NCBI GenBank assembly: GCA_900548005.1
Contig: URIZ01000003.1
Span: 58,418-122,417 of the forward strand
Source of the DNA: an uncultured Eubacteriales bacterium
GTDB taxonomy: Bacteria; Bacillota; Clostridia; Christensenellales; CAG-917
DNA: 64,000 nt
Direction: 5' to 3'
In this document: in pieces, positions 8,240-17,002 of the stretch
Position numbering within the stretch: the first letter of the stretch is position 1
Layout of the letters: every line of letters begins with the position of its first letter
Position numbers and translations under genes: made by a program
The notes under the pieces: model-generated
Database searches by the model: none
Told to the model about the DNA's origin: nothing
The model's input: only the letters and a program-made list of their open reading frames with translations

Positions 8240-9145
8240 TCAGTCCTTCTTTTTGAGCTTGAGAGCGCGCCAATCGTCCATTGCCATACGCTCCACAATC
8301 TCATAGCCTGCTTGCTCATAACATTGTATCACTTCCCCAAGGCGGCTGTCAATGATACCCGACAACACGATCCTGCCGTCTTTGCGCAAATGCTTGCCTA
8401 TGCTCTTTGAAAAACGCATAAGAATATCCGCCGTGATGTTGGCAAAGATGAAATCCGCCGTCATATCGCCTTCGAGCAAATCGGCTTTTTCTATGGTTGC
8501 ATCCACGCCGTTGAGCTCGGCATTTTTGATTGCAAACTCCACCGCTTGCTCGTCTATGTCGCACATATACACGCTTTTTGCGCCCGCGATTTTTGCCGCA
8601 ATGCCGAGTATGCCGCTGCCGCATCCCACGTCGATGACGTCTTTGCCCGACACTTCCATAAGTTCCAGACACATCCTTGTCGTTGCGTGCGAGCCTGTGC
8701 CAAAAGCCATGCCGGGATCTAGGCGCATGACGTTTTCGCCGTCTTTTTGCTCGTATTTTATCCAAGTGGGGACGATTGTGACGTGCTTTGTGGCTATGGG
8801 CTTGTAGTATTTTTTCCACTCGTTCTCATAGTCGGCGGCGTCAATCTCGCCCGTGACGATTTCGCCGTACTTCACACCAAGCGCTCTCATCTCTTCGAGC
8901 CGAGCTTCAAGGCGAGGCAAAAACTCGTTGTCGTCCACGTCGCAGATGGTTGAAACCTTCACTTCGTCCGACTGCATAAGCACGCTTTCGTCAACGTAGT
9001 CCCAAATTACGTCGCTTTTTATAAGGTCGAGAAAGTCTTGTTTGTCTAAAATAGAAACGCCGCCCGCACCTGCGTCAAACATTGCTGACGAGATGAGATC
9101 GGCGTCGAAATGGTTTGTAAAAACCGTGATTGTTCTGTATTTCAT
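8240..9145 (-). CDS. prmA: Ribosomal protein L11 methyltransferase PrmA
   Basis: The 301-residue protein has an N-terminal substrate-binding domain and a Rossmann SAM-dependent methyltransferase domain with MAFGTGSHATTRM and DVGCGSGILGIAAKIAGA. Together these identify PrmA, which trimethylates ribosomal protein L11. AAAGGATC precedes the ATG. It is the first gene after dnaJ (42-base gap), as in many Bacillota. Confidence 0.95.
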   Translation of the reverse strand: MKYRTITVFTNHFDADLISSAMFDAGAGGVSILDKQDFLDLIKSDVIWDYVDESVLMQSDEVKVSTICDVDDNEFLPRLEARLEEMRALGVKYGEIVTGEIDAADYENEWKKYYKPIATKHVTIVPTWIKYEQKDGENVMRLDPGMAFGTGSHATTRMCLELMEVSGKDVIDVGCGSGILGIAAKIAGAKSVYMCDIDEQAVEFAIKNAELNGVDATIEKADLLEGDMTADFIFANITADILMRFSKSIGKHLRKDGRIVLSGIIDSRLGEVIQCYEQAGYEIVERMAMDDWRALKLKKKD

Positions 9146-9187
9146 CGGGTGATCCTTTTTGTAGGGTTTGCCCCTTATTTTTGCAAA

Positions 9188-10339
9188 TTAAAGTTTGTCT
9201 TCGTAGGCTTTTTTGATGGGGTATTGTTTCTTCACGTCGCTTGCCGCGTCAAATTTTTTGAGCAACTCTTTTTGTTCCTTGCTCAAAGATTTCGGCACTT
9301 CAACGACAATTCTGACAAACATATCGCCCTTTGTTGCGCCTTGGAGCTTCTTTATGCCGTAGTTCTTGATTGTAAGCACCGTTCCGCTTTGCGTACATTC
9401 GGGCACTTTGAGCTCCTTCTTGCCGTAAAGCGTCGGAACTTCGATTGTGCATCCCAAAGCCGCGTCCGTGAAGGAGATAGGCACGTCGATTTGCACGTCA
9501 AACCCTTTTCTGACAAAGAGCTTGTGCGGCAACACCTTCACTTCCACGTAAAGACTGCCCTTCTCGCCGCCGTTGATGCCTGCGTGACCTTCGTTGTCGT
9601 ATCTGACGCGTTGACCCGAGTCTATGCCGGCAGGGATATTGACTTTGACTTCGCGCACTTTTTCAAATCTGCCGACGCCGCCGCAAGAGGTGCATTTGTC
9701 GGTGATGATTCTGCCCTTGCCGCCGCAAGTGGGACATACGCCCTGCGTTGAAACTTGACCGAACGGGGTGCGTTGAGTCATCGTAACTCTGCCCGAGCCG
9801 CCGCATTTCGAGCAAACCTTGAAAGCCGTGCCGTCCTTTGCGCCCGTGCCTTTGCAGTCGGGGCAATTCTCCACGCGTCTGACGTTGACGGTCTTTTGCG
9901 TGCCGAAAGCCGCTTCTTCGAATGTGAGCGTAACTCCGACAAGAATATCTTGACCGCGTTGCGCCATATTTGCGCTTTGCGAGCGTGACGATCCACCGCC
10001 GAATCCGCTGAATATGGTTGAAAAGATGTCGTCCATATCAAAGCCGAATCCGCCTGCGCCGCCGCTTGCTCCGCCACCGAAACCGCCAAATCCGCCTTGC
10101 GGACCGTTTTCATCGCCGTAAGTGTCGTATGCCGCGCGTTTTTGCTCGTCGGAAAGCACTTCGTATGCGTGGTTGATTTCCTTAAACTTCTCTTCCGCAT
10201 CCTTCTTTTCGGCGTCGGATTTGTTGGCGTACACGTCGGGGTGATACTTCTTTGCAAGCGAACGATACGCCGCTTTCAATTCATCCGCGGTTGCCGTCTT
10301 TTGAACGCCCAGTATTTCGTAATAATTCTTTGATGCCAT
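9188..10339 (-). CDS. dnaJ: Chaperone DnaJ (Hsp40)
   Basis: This is a 383-residue type I J-protein. The J domain starts MASKNYYEILG and contains the HPD tripeptide that stimulates DnaK ATPase. A Gly/Phe-rich linker, four CxxCxGxG zinc motifs (CPDCKGTG, CSKCGGSG, CPTCGGKG, CTSCGGVG) and the C-terminal substrate-binding domains follow. The ATG at 10339 is preferred over an upstream in-frame start at 10363 because MASKNYYEILG is the normal N-terminus and AAGGAA lies close upstream. A strong hairpin lies between it and dnaK. Confidence 0.97.
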   Translation of the reverse strand: MASKNYYEILGVQKTATADELKAAYRSLAKKYHPDVYANKSDAEKKDAEEKFKEINHAYEVLSDEQKRAAYDTYGDENGPQGGFGGFGGGASGGAGGFGFDMDDIFSTIFSGFGGGSSRSQSANMAQRGQDILVGVTLTFEEAAFGTQKTVNVRRVENCPDCKGTGAKDGTAFKVCSKCGGSGRVTMTQRTPFGQVSTQGVCPTCGGKGRIITDKCTSCGGVGRFEKVREVKVNIPAGIDSGQRVRYDNEGHAGINGGEKGSLYVEVKVLPHKLFVRKGFDVQIDVPISFTDAALGCTIEVPTLYGKKELKVPECTQSGTVLTIKNYGIKKLQGATKGDMFVRIVVEVPKSLSKEQKELLKKFDAASDVKKQYPIKKAYEDKL

Positions 10340-10388
10340 ATATATATATTCCTTGCGCTCCACAAACTCGAGCGCGTTTATACGCCTT

Positions 10389-10412
10389 GGCGCAACGGTT
10401 GCCCGTTGCGCC
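10389..10412. other. GC-rich hairpin between dnaK and dnaJ
   Basis: GGCGCAACGG, loop TTGC, CCGTTGCGCC form a perfect 10-bp stem in the 134-base dnaK-dnaJ spacer. No T-run follows, so it is not a standard terminator. It could be an mRNA processing or stabilising element that sets the dnaK:dnaJ ratio. The function is inferred. Confidence 0.5.
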
Positions 10413-10473
10413 TTGGACTCATTGTATTTGTTGTTTCAAAGCCTTGCAAGACTTGTCGTCACTTGCTTGCGGC

Positions 10474-12315
10474 TTAGTCAACCGTTCCGTCAACGCCGCC
10501 GTCCGGATTTTGTCCGCCTTGGAAATCTTCGGGGTTGATACCCGCAGCTTTTGCAGCTTCTTGAGCAGCTTCTGGGTTTTGTTGATAGAACTTTGTGAAG
10601 ATAGGATCTGTCACTTTGGTGAGTTTGTCAACAACTGCCTTGACGTCTTCTTCACTCTCGGCTTTTGCAAGCTCTTCGCTTGCCGCCTTGCTTGCTTCGC
10701 TCACGGCATTCTTGTCTGCCTCTTCGAGTTTGTCGCCGTTTTCGCTTACGAATTTGTCAACTGCAAACACGAGTTGTTCCGCATTGTTCTTTGCGTCAAC
10801 CACCGCTCTGCGTTTCTTGTCTTCTTCGGCGTACTTCTCTGCGTCTTTGACAGCCGCGTCGATGTCCGCTTCGGTGAGGTTGCTCGATGCGGTGATGGTG
10901 ATCGATTGAGATTTGCCAGTTGCCTTGTCGCACGCTTTGACGGACACGATGCCGTTTGCGTCAATGTCGAACGTGACTTCGATTTGCGGGATTCCGCGCG
11001 GTGCGGGAGCGATGCCCACAAGCTCGAATCTGCCAAGCGTCTTGTTGTCGCGAGCAAATTGTCTCTCACCTTGCAAAACGTGGATGTCAACAGCCGTCTG
11101 GTTGTCCGCAGCGGTGCTGAACACTTGCGATTTGCTGGTCGGAATGGTCGTATTTCTGTCGATAAGTTTTGTGCAAACGCCGCCGAGCGTTTCGATGCCG
11201 AGCGACAACGGAGTTACGTCAAGAAGGAGCATATCCTTCACTTCGCCTGCAAGAACGCCGCCTTGGATTGCCGCGCCGAGTGCAACGCATTCGTCGGGGT
11301 TGATTCCCTTGTACGGATCTTTGCCGGTGATCTTCTTGACGGAGTCATACACTGCCGGCACACGAGTCGAGCCGCCAACCATGATGACTTTTGCGATATC
11401 GCTGTAAGAAAGACCTGCGTCTTTGAGAGCTTGTTGCATCGGGCCTTGTGTTGCCTTGACAAGATCTTCGGTGAGTGCGTCGAATTTTGCGCGAGTGAGC
11501 TCCGTATCGAGGTGCATAGGCACGCCGTTGTTCATTGCGATGAACGGCAGCGAGATATGCGCTTTGGTGACGCCCGAAAGGTCGATCTTTGCCTTTTCTG
11601 CCGCTTCTTTGATACGTTGCATTGCCATCTTGTCTTGAGTCAAATCAACGCCGTGTTCTTTCTTGAACTCGGAAGTGATCCAATCCATGACGCGTTTGTC
11701 GAAGTCATCGCCGCCGAGTCTGTTGTTACCCGCCGTTGCAAGCACTTCAAACACGCCGTCGCCAAGCTCGAGAATGGATACGTCGAACGTGCCGCCGCCA
11801 AGGTCGAAGATAAGCACTTTTTGGTTCTTGTTGCCGTCTTTGTCGATGCCGTACGCAAGAGCCGCCGCCGTGGGTTCGTTGATGATACGTTTCACTTCCA
11901 AACCTGCGATCTTACCTGCGTCTTTGGTTGCTTGACGTTGAGAGTCCGTGAAGTATGCAGGAACGGTGATAACCGCTTCCGTCACCTTCTCTCCGAGATA
12001 TTTCTCCGCATCGTTTTTGAGCTTTGTCAAAATCATAGCGGAAATCTCTTGCGGAGTGTATTCCTTATCGTCGATTTTCACTTTATAGTTGCTGCCCATC
12101 TCTCTCTTGATGGAGCTTACGGTGTGTTCGGGGTTTGCAACAGCTTGACGCTTTGCGATTTCGCCGACGAGTCTTTCGCCGTCTTTTGTAAATGCCACTA
12201 CGCTAGGAGTGGTTCTCATGCCTTCGGCGTTGGGGATGACGACCGCTTCGCCGCCTTCCATGACTGCTACACAAGAGTTTGTTGTACCAAGGTCAATACC
12301 GATAATTTTTCCCAT
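10474..12315 (-). CDS. dnaK: Chaperone DnaK (Hsp70)
   Basis: The 613-residue Hsp70 begins GKIIGIDLGTTNSCVAVMEG, the phosphate-1 loop, and has FDLGGGTFDVSILELG and IMVGGSTRVPAV in the ATPase domain. The substrate-binding beta domain and helical lid follow, with a Gly/Asp-rich C-terminus. Length is normal for Gram-positive DnaK. It works with DnaJ and GrpE encoded on either side. AAGGAG precedes the ATG. It can be transcribed from the CIRCE promoter and perhaps from a weaker internal one at 12396-12426. Confidence 0.98.
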   Translation of the reverse strand: MGKIIGIDLGTTNSCVAVMEGGEAVVIPNAEGMRTTPSVVAFTKDGERLVGEIAKRQAVANPEHTVSSIKREMGSNYKVKIDDKEYTPQEISAMILTKLKNDAEKYLGEKVTEAVITVPAYFTDSQRQATKDAGKIAGLEVKRIINEPTAAALAYGIDKDGNKNQKVLIFDLGGGTFDVSILELGDGVFEVLATAGNNRLGGDDFDKRVMDWITSEFKKEHGVDLTQDKMAMQRIKEAAEKAKIDLSGVTKAHISLPFIAMNNGVPMHLDTELTRAKFDALTEDLVKATQGPMQQALKDAGLSYSDIAKVIMVGGSTRVPAVYDSVKKITGKDPYKGINPDECVALGAAIQGGVLAGEVKDMLLLDVTPLSLGIETLGGVCTKLIDRNTTIPTSKSQVFSTAADNQTAVDIHVLQGERQFARDNKTLGRFELVGIAPAPRGIPQIEVTFDIDANGIVSVKACDKATGKSQSITITASSNLTEADIDAAVKDAEKYAEEDKKRRAVVDAKNNAEQLVFAVDKFVSENGDKLEEADKNAVSEASKAASEELAKAESEEDVKAVVDKLTKVTDPIFTKFYQQNPEAAQEAAKAAGINPEDFQGGQNPDGGVDGTVD

Positions 12316-12395
12316 ATTATTACTCCTTTTCCCTTTCGGGAAGAAAACTTTATTTTTTTATTTATTAGCACCCGCTTTCGCGAGAGTGTCGCTTG

Positions 12396-12426
12396 TTTAT
12401 ATTGTTTTATGTTATATTGTTGTCAA
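12396..12426 (-). promoter_or_regulatory. Possible internal promoter upstream of dnaK
   Basis: TTGACA (12421-12426) and TATAAA (12396-12401) on the minus strand are separated by 19 bases, a long spacer. Part of the region is duplicated in the remnant at 5061-5127. Confidence 0.35.
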
Positions 12427-12436
12427 AGCCTATCGT

Positions 12437-13030
12437 CTATTCCCAATATCCAACTTTGACGCTTGCCGGGCGAAGAAGTTTGCCGTTGAGCAAATATCCC
12501 TTTGCAAGCACTTCCACCACTTTGCCGACGTTTTGCTCGTCCTTGACTCTTTCAACCGCTTGCATCACCTTTGCGTCGAACTCTTTGCCGTCCGTTTCCA
12601 CTTCGCAAAGTCCGAATCCCGCAAGAGCGGACAATATCTGACTTTCCATCATGTTGAACCCGGTGAGAGCGGATTGGTCTTGAATGTACTTCCTTGCAAG
12701 GTCGCAGTTGTCAAGCACGGTGAGCAACTTCTCGATCACTATCGACTGTCCGAGCAGTTTCATATCTTCGGCAATCGAATTGTTGCGTTTGCGATAGTTG
12801 TCAAAGTCCGCTTGCAATCTTTGCGTCAAGCCCCTGCACGTGTTTGCCTCGGCAATCGCTTGTCCGAGCTTTTGTTCAAGAGCCGCAATGTATTGCGCAT
12901 CGTCCATACCGTCGCGGTCGATTTCGATATCGGGCTTTTGCTCGGTCTCGACTTCACCTTGCTCAGCCGTCTCGACTTTCTCGGTTTCGACTTCTTCGTT
13001 TACGTTTTGTTTGTTCTTGTTCTTACTCAT
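12437..13030 (-). CDS. grpE: Nucleotide exchange factor GrpE
   Basis: The 197-residue protein has a charged, low-complexity N-terminus, a coiled-coil helix (about 50-110) and the compact beta domain ending in the family signature VLAKGYLLNGKLLRPASVKV. GrpE releases ADP from DnaK. The start at 13030 (MSKNKNKQ) is used because AGGA lies upstream and it overlaps the hrcA stop in the sequence ATGAGTAA, indicating translational coupling. An upstream in-frame start at 13051 lies inside hrcA and is less likely. Confidence 0.96.
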   Translation of the reverse strand: MSKNKNKQNVNEEVETEKVETAEQGEVETEQKPDIEIDRDGMDDAQYIAALEQKLGQAIAEANTCRGLTQRLQADFDNYRKRNNSIAEDMKLLGQSIVIEKLLTVLDNCDLARKYIQDQSALTGFNMMESQILSALAGFGLCEVETDGKEFDAKVMQAVERVKDEQNVGKVVEVLAKGYLLNGKLLRPASVKVGYWE

Positions 13031-14069
13031 CTTTATCGTCCTTTGAAGCAATGCTGTTTATCGTTTTCTTCATATAGTCCAGCACGCCGATAACTTTCTT
13101 ATAGTCCATTCTTTCAGGGCCTATGACGCCTGCCTGACCGATCACTTCGTCGCCGAGCTTGTACTCTGCGGTGATAATCGCGCATTTGTCAACGCCGCTG
13201 TCTTCCTTGCCGATACGCACCGAGAACTCGATGCTGCTTTCGCCGCTTTGGAGAATCTCGCTCATGCTGTCCTTATCGGAGATCACCGACAAGAAATTCT
13301 TTGCGTCTTCAACGTTGTTGTATTCGGGATAATCGAGCATTTTCAGCGCGCCTTCCACAAATACGTTGTCTTTATGCTCGCTCATATATATTCTCAATAT
13401 GCCGAGCACGTTGTCCAATACGTCCGCAAAGCCTTTCAGCTCATCGTCTATTTGGCTCATATCGAATTTGTCCACTTCGGACACTTTCTTGCCTGCAAAC
13501 ACCTTGTTGAGCACCTTGGTCGCCGTGTCCACGTATTCGGGTCTGACGTCGCCCTTGATGTCAATCGCCTTGTCTGCAATCATGCCTGCGCTTGTGACGA
13601 TAAGCACCACCGCTTTGCCTTGCTTGATTGGCACAAGCTTGATCTCGTCAATCACAACGTCTCCGCGCTTTTCAACGATGAAGGACGTGTAGTTGGTCAC
13701 GTCGCTTATGATCTTTGCCGCCTCAACCGAAATATCCTGTATCTTGCCAAGACGTTTCAAAAACTTCTCTCGTATGAACGCAGTTTCCTGATCGGTGAGC
13801 ATCGTGCTGTGATCGTCCGACTCGCTGATCGCCTCAACGTAGAACTTGTACGCGTCTTTGAGCGGCACTCTGCCTGCCGATGTGTGCGGCTGCTCGATAT
13901 ATCCGAGTGCTTCGAGTGCGCTAAGCTCCGCTCGCACCGTTGCCGAACTGACTTCGGGCAAATATTTGCTCTGAATGTCCGAACTCGATACGGGCTGTCC
14001 TGTGGATATATACAGGTCAACCAACGCATGCAATATTCTTTTTTTCCTTTCAGTCAACTCTTTTGACAT
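13023..14069 (-). CDS. hrcA: Heat-inducible transcriptional repressor HrcA
   Basis: The 348-residue protein has an N-terminal winged helix (ELTERKKRILHALVDLYISTGQPVSS, written here in part) and the GAF-like and insertion domains of HrcA. It represses heat-shock operons by binding CIRCE, and GroEL modulates it. ATG at 14069 with GAGG 6 bases upstream is preferred over TTG at 14081. It is first in its operon and lies directly downstream of a CIRCE element, so it represses itself together with grpE-dnaK-dnaJ and the attached modification genes. Confidence 0.96.
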   Translation of the reverse strand: MSKELTERKKRILHALVDLYISTGQPVSSSDIQSKYLPEVSSATVRAELSALEALGYIEQPHTSAGRVPLKDAYKFYVEAISESDDHSTMLTDQETAFIREKFLKRLGKIQDISVEAAKIISDVTNYTSFIVEKRGDVVIDEIKLVPIKQGKAVVLIVTSAGMIADKAIDIKGDVRPEYVDTATKVLNKVFAGKKVSEVDKFDMSQIDDELKGFADVLDNVLGILRIYMSEHKDNVFVEGALKMLDYPEYNNVEDAKNFLSVISDKDSMSEILQSGESSIEFSVRIGKEDSGVDKCAIITAEYKLGDEVIGQAGVIGPERMDYKKVIGVLDYMKKTINSIASKDDKDE

Positions 14070-14096
14070 AGTGTACCTCAATGTTTCGGATTGCTT

Positions 14097-14123
14097 TTAG
14101 CACTCTTTTGCTTTGATTGCTAA
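14097..14123 (-). promoter_or_regulatory. CIRCE operator (HrcA binding site)
   Basis: On the minus strand TTAGCAATC, nine bases, GAGTGCTAA matches the CIRCE consensus with one mismatch in the promoter-proximal arm. It begins one base downstream of the -10 box, an ideal position for repression. Confidence 0.95.
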
Positions 14124-14124
14124 C

Positions 14125-14153
14125 AGTATATGCCCGTCTTTGCTAAAAGTCAA
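14125..14153 (-). promoter_or_regulatory. Promoter of the hrcA heat-shock operon
   Basis: TTGACT (14148-14153), 17 bases and TATACT (14125-14130) on the minus strand form a vegetative promoter. It is followed directly by the CIRCE operator. Confidence 0.9.
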
Positions 14154-14353
14154 TAGTTTTTGCATATAATTTTTTGATTTTTTTAAAATTTTTTTGCAAA
14201 ACCGACGAGGCAATCTCACACCTTCGATTTTGCCTATCTTTTGCGTATCTTGCGTATCTATTGATTATTATCCGCATAAAAGTAGTTTATACAATGAAAA
14301 AGCGCGCGCATACGCGCACGCGACAAATCTTTGAAAATATGCCGTTTCAATGC

Positions 14354-14659
14354 CTATTCTTCAACGGTTTCGAGATAAAAACTCACGGGACGAAATCCGT
14401 CGTTGCAAGATATCATCGCGCTGTGCGGATTTTTCATCCACCCGTCATAAAAGTTGCCACCGCCCATTGCAAGCTCTTTGACAAACTCTTTCATGCTATC
14501 CCATGCGCTTTGGCACATTCCGCTCGGCATCTCTCCACCTTTGCTCACAAAAACGTCTCCCGCCTTCACGTCGCAAGCATGCTCGATGGGGTTTTCGTAC
14601 ATCGCCATAAGGTCTGCATATTCCACTTTTCTCACCGCAGTGATTTTAACGTCTTTCAT
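14354..14659 (-). CDS. TIGR04076 family protein (unknown function)
   Basis: The 101-residue protein begins MKDVKITAVRKVEYADLMA and has the arrangement of the TIGR04076 family: a conserved central Gly-rich and Trp segment (PSGMCQSAWDSM) and the C-terminal CNDGFRPVSFYLE. The family occurs widely in anaerobes and has no assigned role. A perfect promoter lies at 14675-14703. The leader is short, with GGTGAG close to the ATG. It is transcribed alone. Confidence 0.8.
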   Translation of the reverse strand: MKDVKITAVRKVEYADLMAMYENPIEHACDVKAGDVFVSKGGEMPSGMCQSAWDSMKEFVKELAMGGGNFYDGWMKNPHSAMISCNDGFRPVSFYLETVEE

Positions 14660-14674
14660 ATTCTCACCGCCACC

Positions 14675-14703
14675 ATTATACCACTCGCCCCGCCTAGCGT
14701 CAA
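14675..14703 (-). promoter_or_regulatory. Promoter of the TIGR04076 gene
   Basis: TTGACG (14698-14703), 17-base spacer and TATAAT (14675-14680) on the minus strand, 15 bases before the ATG at 14659. Confidence 0.75.
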
Positions 14704-14761
14704 CGCCGCTGTTGGTCAATCATATATCGTTTTTTTCGATAACATAAAAAGTTTAGAAAAA

Positions 14762-14866
14762 CAGCAGGTACCCACGGTTTCATAGTATCGGTCAAAAAAA
14801 AGAATGATATATGTGAGATATATTATTCTTTTTTGGAGCTAGTGGCCGGATTCGAACCGGCGACCT
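14762..14866. repeat. Direct duplicate of tRNA-Thr 3' half plus terminator
   Basis: This block matches 14919-15024 almost base for base. It contains the T-arm and 3' acceptor strand of tRNA-Thr (GGAGCTAGTGGCCGGATTCG onward) and a terminator hairpin (14802-14828). Its D-arm and anticodon half is replaced by unrelated sequence (14867-14918). The hairpin differs at paired positions in ways that keep pairing (GAATG.. here, GAACG.. in the other copy). It is either a dead second tRNA gene or an att-like duplication. Confidence 0.8.
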
Positions 14867-14950
14867 TTTGTTCACCCCACAAAACAATACTGTTTCGCGG
14901 GGACCCCGAAGATATAATCAGCAGGTACCCACGGTTTCATAGTATCGGTC

Positions 14951-14985
14951 AAAAAAAAGAACGATATATGCGAGATATATCGTTC
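14951..14985 (-). terminator. Terminator of tRNA-Thr
   Basis: GAACGATATAT, loop of five, ATATATCGTTC (14959-14985) is an 11-bp stem followed on the minus strand by eight T's. It begins seven bases after the encoded CCA end. Confidence 0.9.
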
Positions 14986-14991
14986 TTTTTT

Positions 14992-15067
14992 TGGAGCTAG
15001 TGGCCGGATTCGAACCGGCGACCTGCTGATTACGAATCAGCTGCTCTACCTGCTGAGCCACACTAGC
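14992..15067 (-). tRNA. tRNA-Thr (anticodon CGT)
   Basis: On the minus strand the acceptor stem GCTAGTG pairs with CACTAGC. The D-arm GCTCAGCAGGTAGAGC, the anticodon stem GCTGA/TCAGC with loop TTCGTAA (anticodon CGT, reading ACG) and the T-arm GCCGGTTCGAATCCGGC are all intact. Discriminator U and CCA are encoded (CCA at 14992-14994). Confidence 0.97.
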
Positions 15068-15087
15068 AATTTTCGATTGCTTTTAGG

Positions 15088-15116
15088 ATTATACCAAACA
15101 ATGATAAAAAATGCAA
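15088..15116 (-). promoter_or_regulatory. Promoter of tRNA-Thr
   Basis: TTGCAT (15111-15116), 17-base spacer and TATAAT (15088-15093) on the minus strand, about 20 bases upstream of the mature tRNA. Confidence 0.8.
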
Positions 15117-15226
15117 TTCATTTTTTCATATTGAACGAGAAAATTTGCATTTTTGCACAAAAAGCGGTTATACAGTCGATTTTGCATAAAAATGCTTGCG
15201 GTTTGCGCTTGGCAACCGCCGCAAAT

Positions 15227-17002
15227 TTATGCTATGTTCATTTGTCCGTCAAAATCGATTTCGTCGGAGAATTGGGAATCGTAGAGTTTTTTGTACGTGC
15301 CGTTGGCGGCGATGAGTGCGTCATGCGTGCCTTGTTCCACGATTTTGCCGCCGTTGATAACCACGATTTCGTCCGCTTTGCGCACGGTGGATAGTCTGTG
15401 CGCCACAACGAGCGTGGTGCGACCTTCGCAAAGTTTGAACAACGCTTTTTGTATAATTGCTTCGGTGGTGTTGTCAAGTGCGCTCGTGGCTTCGTCAAGG
15501 ATGAGAATTGCGGGGTTTTTCAAGAAAACGCGCGCAATGGACAATCTTTGCTTTTGACCGCCCGAGAGTTTGACTCCCCTTTCGCCGATTTGCGTATCGT
15601 AGCCGTCGGGCAGGCTCGAAATATATTCGTGGATGTCCGCTTGTTTTGCCGCGGCAATGATTTCGTCATCGGTTGCGCCGATTTTGCCGTAGGCGATGTT
15701 CTCCCTAAACGTCCCCGTGAACAAAAACACGTCTTGTTGCACTATGCCCACGTTGCGCCTGAGCGAGTTGTTGCTTATCTCGCTTATCGGCTCGCCGTCA
15801 ATATAGATCATGCCCTTTTCAAGCGGATAGAACTTGGGAATCAAGTGGCAAAGCGTGGTTTTGCCGCCGCCGCTCGCGCCCACGAAAGCGTACATTTTGC
15901 CGCTTGGAATATGCAAGTTTATATCGTCAAGCACTTCTTTGGAATCGTTGTAGGCAAAGGACACGTCTTGAAAGGTTATATCTCCGTCAACACGCTCAAC
16001 GTCATGCGCCGTGGGGCTTTCGTTTTCTATGGGCGTGTCCATGATGTCGATATAACGCTTGAACCCTGCCATGCCGTCTTGCAGCTGCTCGAAGAACGCT
16101 ATGAGCGTCTGCACGGGCGAGATAAACAAGTTGATTGACAGCATAAACGCCACCAAATCCACGTAGTCGAAATGCTCCTTGTCGTATATGCAAAACAGTG
16201 CGCCTGCAAGCAGCACTATCACGTTGTATATCTCGGTGACAAGGCTCATGCTCGCCGAAAACGTGCCCATAGCCTTGTACGCTTGCGATCTTGCCTTGAC
16301 GTAGTTCTTGTTGTTTTTCTCAAATCGCTCTTGCTCGTAGTCGGCATTGACGTAGGCTTTTGTCACTCTCACGCCGGCTATACTGTTTTCAAGCGTGGCG
16401 TTGATGTTGCCCACTTCTTCCTTGCTCTTGCGAAATGCCTTTGTCATGCTCTTTCTGCACGCAAAAGCGATGATAAACAGCGCGGGAAGGAATGCAAATA
16501 TGATTAGCGAAAGTTTCCAGCTTATAGTGCAAAGATACGCAAATGCGCCGATTGTGATAAAGGACGTGATAAACAAGTTTTCAGGGCCGTGGTGCGCAAG
16601 CTCTGCAATCTCGAACGTGTCGTTGGTCATGCGCGTCATAAGCTGTCCCGTTTCGTTGTTGTCATAGAAGGAATACGGCAGTTTTTCAAGATGATCGAAC
16701 AAGTCGCTTCTCATCTTTGCCTGTATCTTTACACCCATCACGTGTCCGTAATAGTTGATAAAATACTTCATCGCCGCGCGCAAGCCGTAGATTGCAAGCA
16801 GCACCGCCGACAAAATCAGCACTTCTTTGAGAAGACCGTTGGGAATGCTCTCTCGCAGTATGCGTTGAGAAATCATCGGATACAAAAGTCCGCTCACCGC
16901 AAAGGTGAACGAACAAAGCATATCGAATGCAAAAGTGAGTTTGTGCGGCTTATAGTAGCCGACAAAGCGTGATAATAGATTTTGTTTTTTCTCTTTAGCC
17001 AT
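15227..17002 (-). CDS. ABC exporter, fused permease and ATPase (MsbA/LmrA type)
   Basis: The 591-residue protein has an N-terminal type IV exporter membrane domain of six helices (about 20-310). The nucleotide-binding domain has Walker A GASGGGKTT (about 375), signature LSGGQKQRLSIARVFL (about 479), Walker B ILILDEATSALD and a switch His in VVAHRLSTV. It probably works as a homodimer exporting lipid, drug or peptide; the substrate cannot be told from sequence. The start overlaps the end of the pseudouridine synthase by 8 bases, so it is the last gene of the GH-D glycosidase-yggS-sepF-lspA-rlu operon. Confidence 0.93.
   Translation of the reverse strand: MAKEKKQNLLSRFVGYYKPHKLTFAFDMLCSFTFAVSGLLYPMISQRILRESIPNGLLKEVLILSAVLLAIYGLRAAMKYFINYYGHVMGVKIQAKMRSDLFDHLEKLPYSFYDNNETGQLMTRMTNDTFEIAELAHHGPENLFITSFITIGAFAYLCTISWKLSLIIFAFLPALFIIAFACRKSMTKAFRKSKEEVGNINATLENSIAGVRVTKAYVNADYEQERFEKNNKNYVKARSQAYKAMGTFSASMSLVTEIYNVIVLLAGALFCIYDKEHFDYVDLVAFMLSINLFISPVQTLIAFFEQLQDGMAGFKRYIDIMDTPIENESPTAHDVERVDGDITFQDVSFAYNDSKEVLDDINLHIPSGKMYAFVGASGGGKTTLCHLIPKFYPLEKGMIYIDGEPISEISNNSLRRNVGIVQQDVFLFTGTFRENIAYGKIGATDDEIIAAAKQADIHEYISSLPDGYDTQIGERGVKLSGGQKQRLSIARVFLKNPAILILDEATSALDNTTEAIIQKALFKLCEGRTTLVVAHRLSTVRKADEIVVINGGKIVEQGTHDALIAANGTYKKLYDSQFSDEIDFDGQMNIA

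Noticed and set aside
12365..12395. Second CIRCE element upstream of dnaK (TTAGCAC...GAGAGTG)
   Set aside because: Only the left half matches; the right arm does not complete the inverted repeat, and a good CIRCE already precedes hrcA.
10252..12459. 735-residue open frame on the plus strand opposite dnaK
   Set aside because: It is antisense to a clear DnaK, rich in Cys, Val and Phe as expected from mirrored codons, and has no domain or ribosome binding site.
14762..15067. Active integrative element at tRNA-Thr
   Set aside because: No integrase, excisionase or cargo between the duplicated ends, which are only about 160 bases apart.
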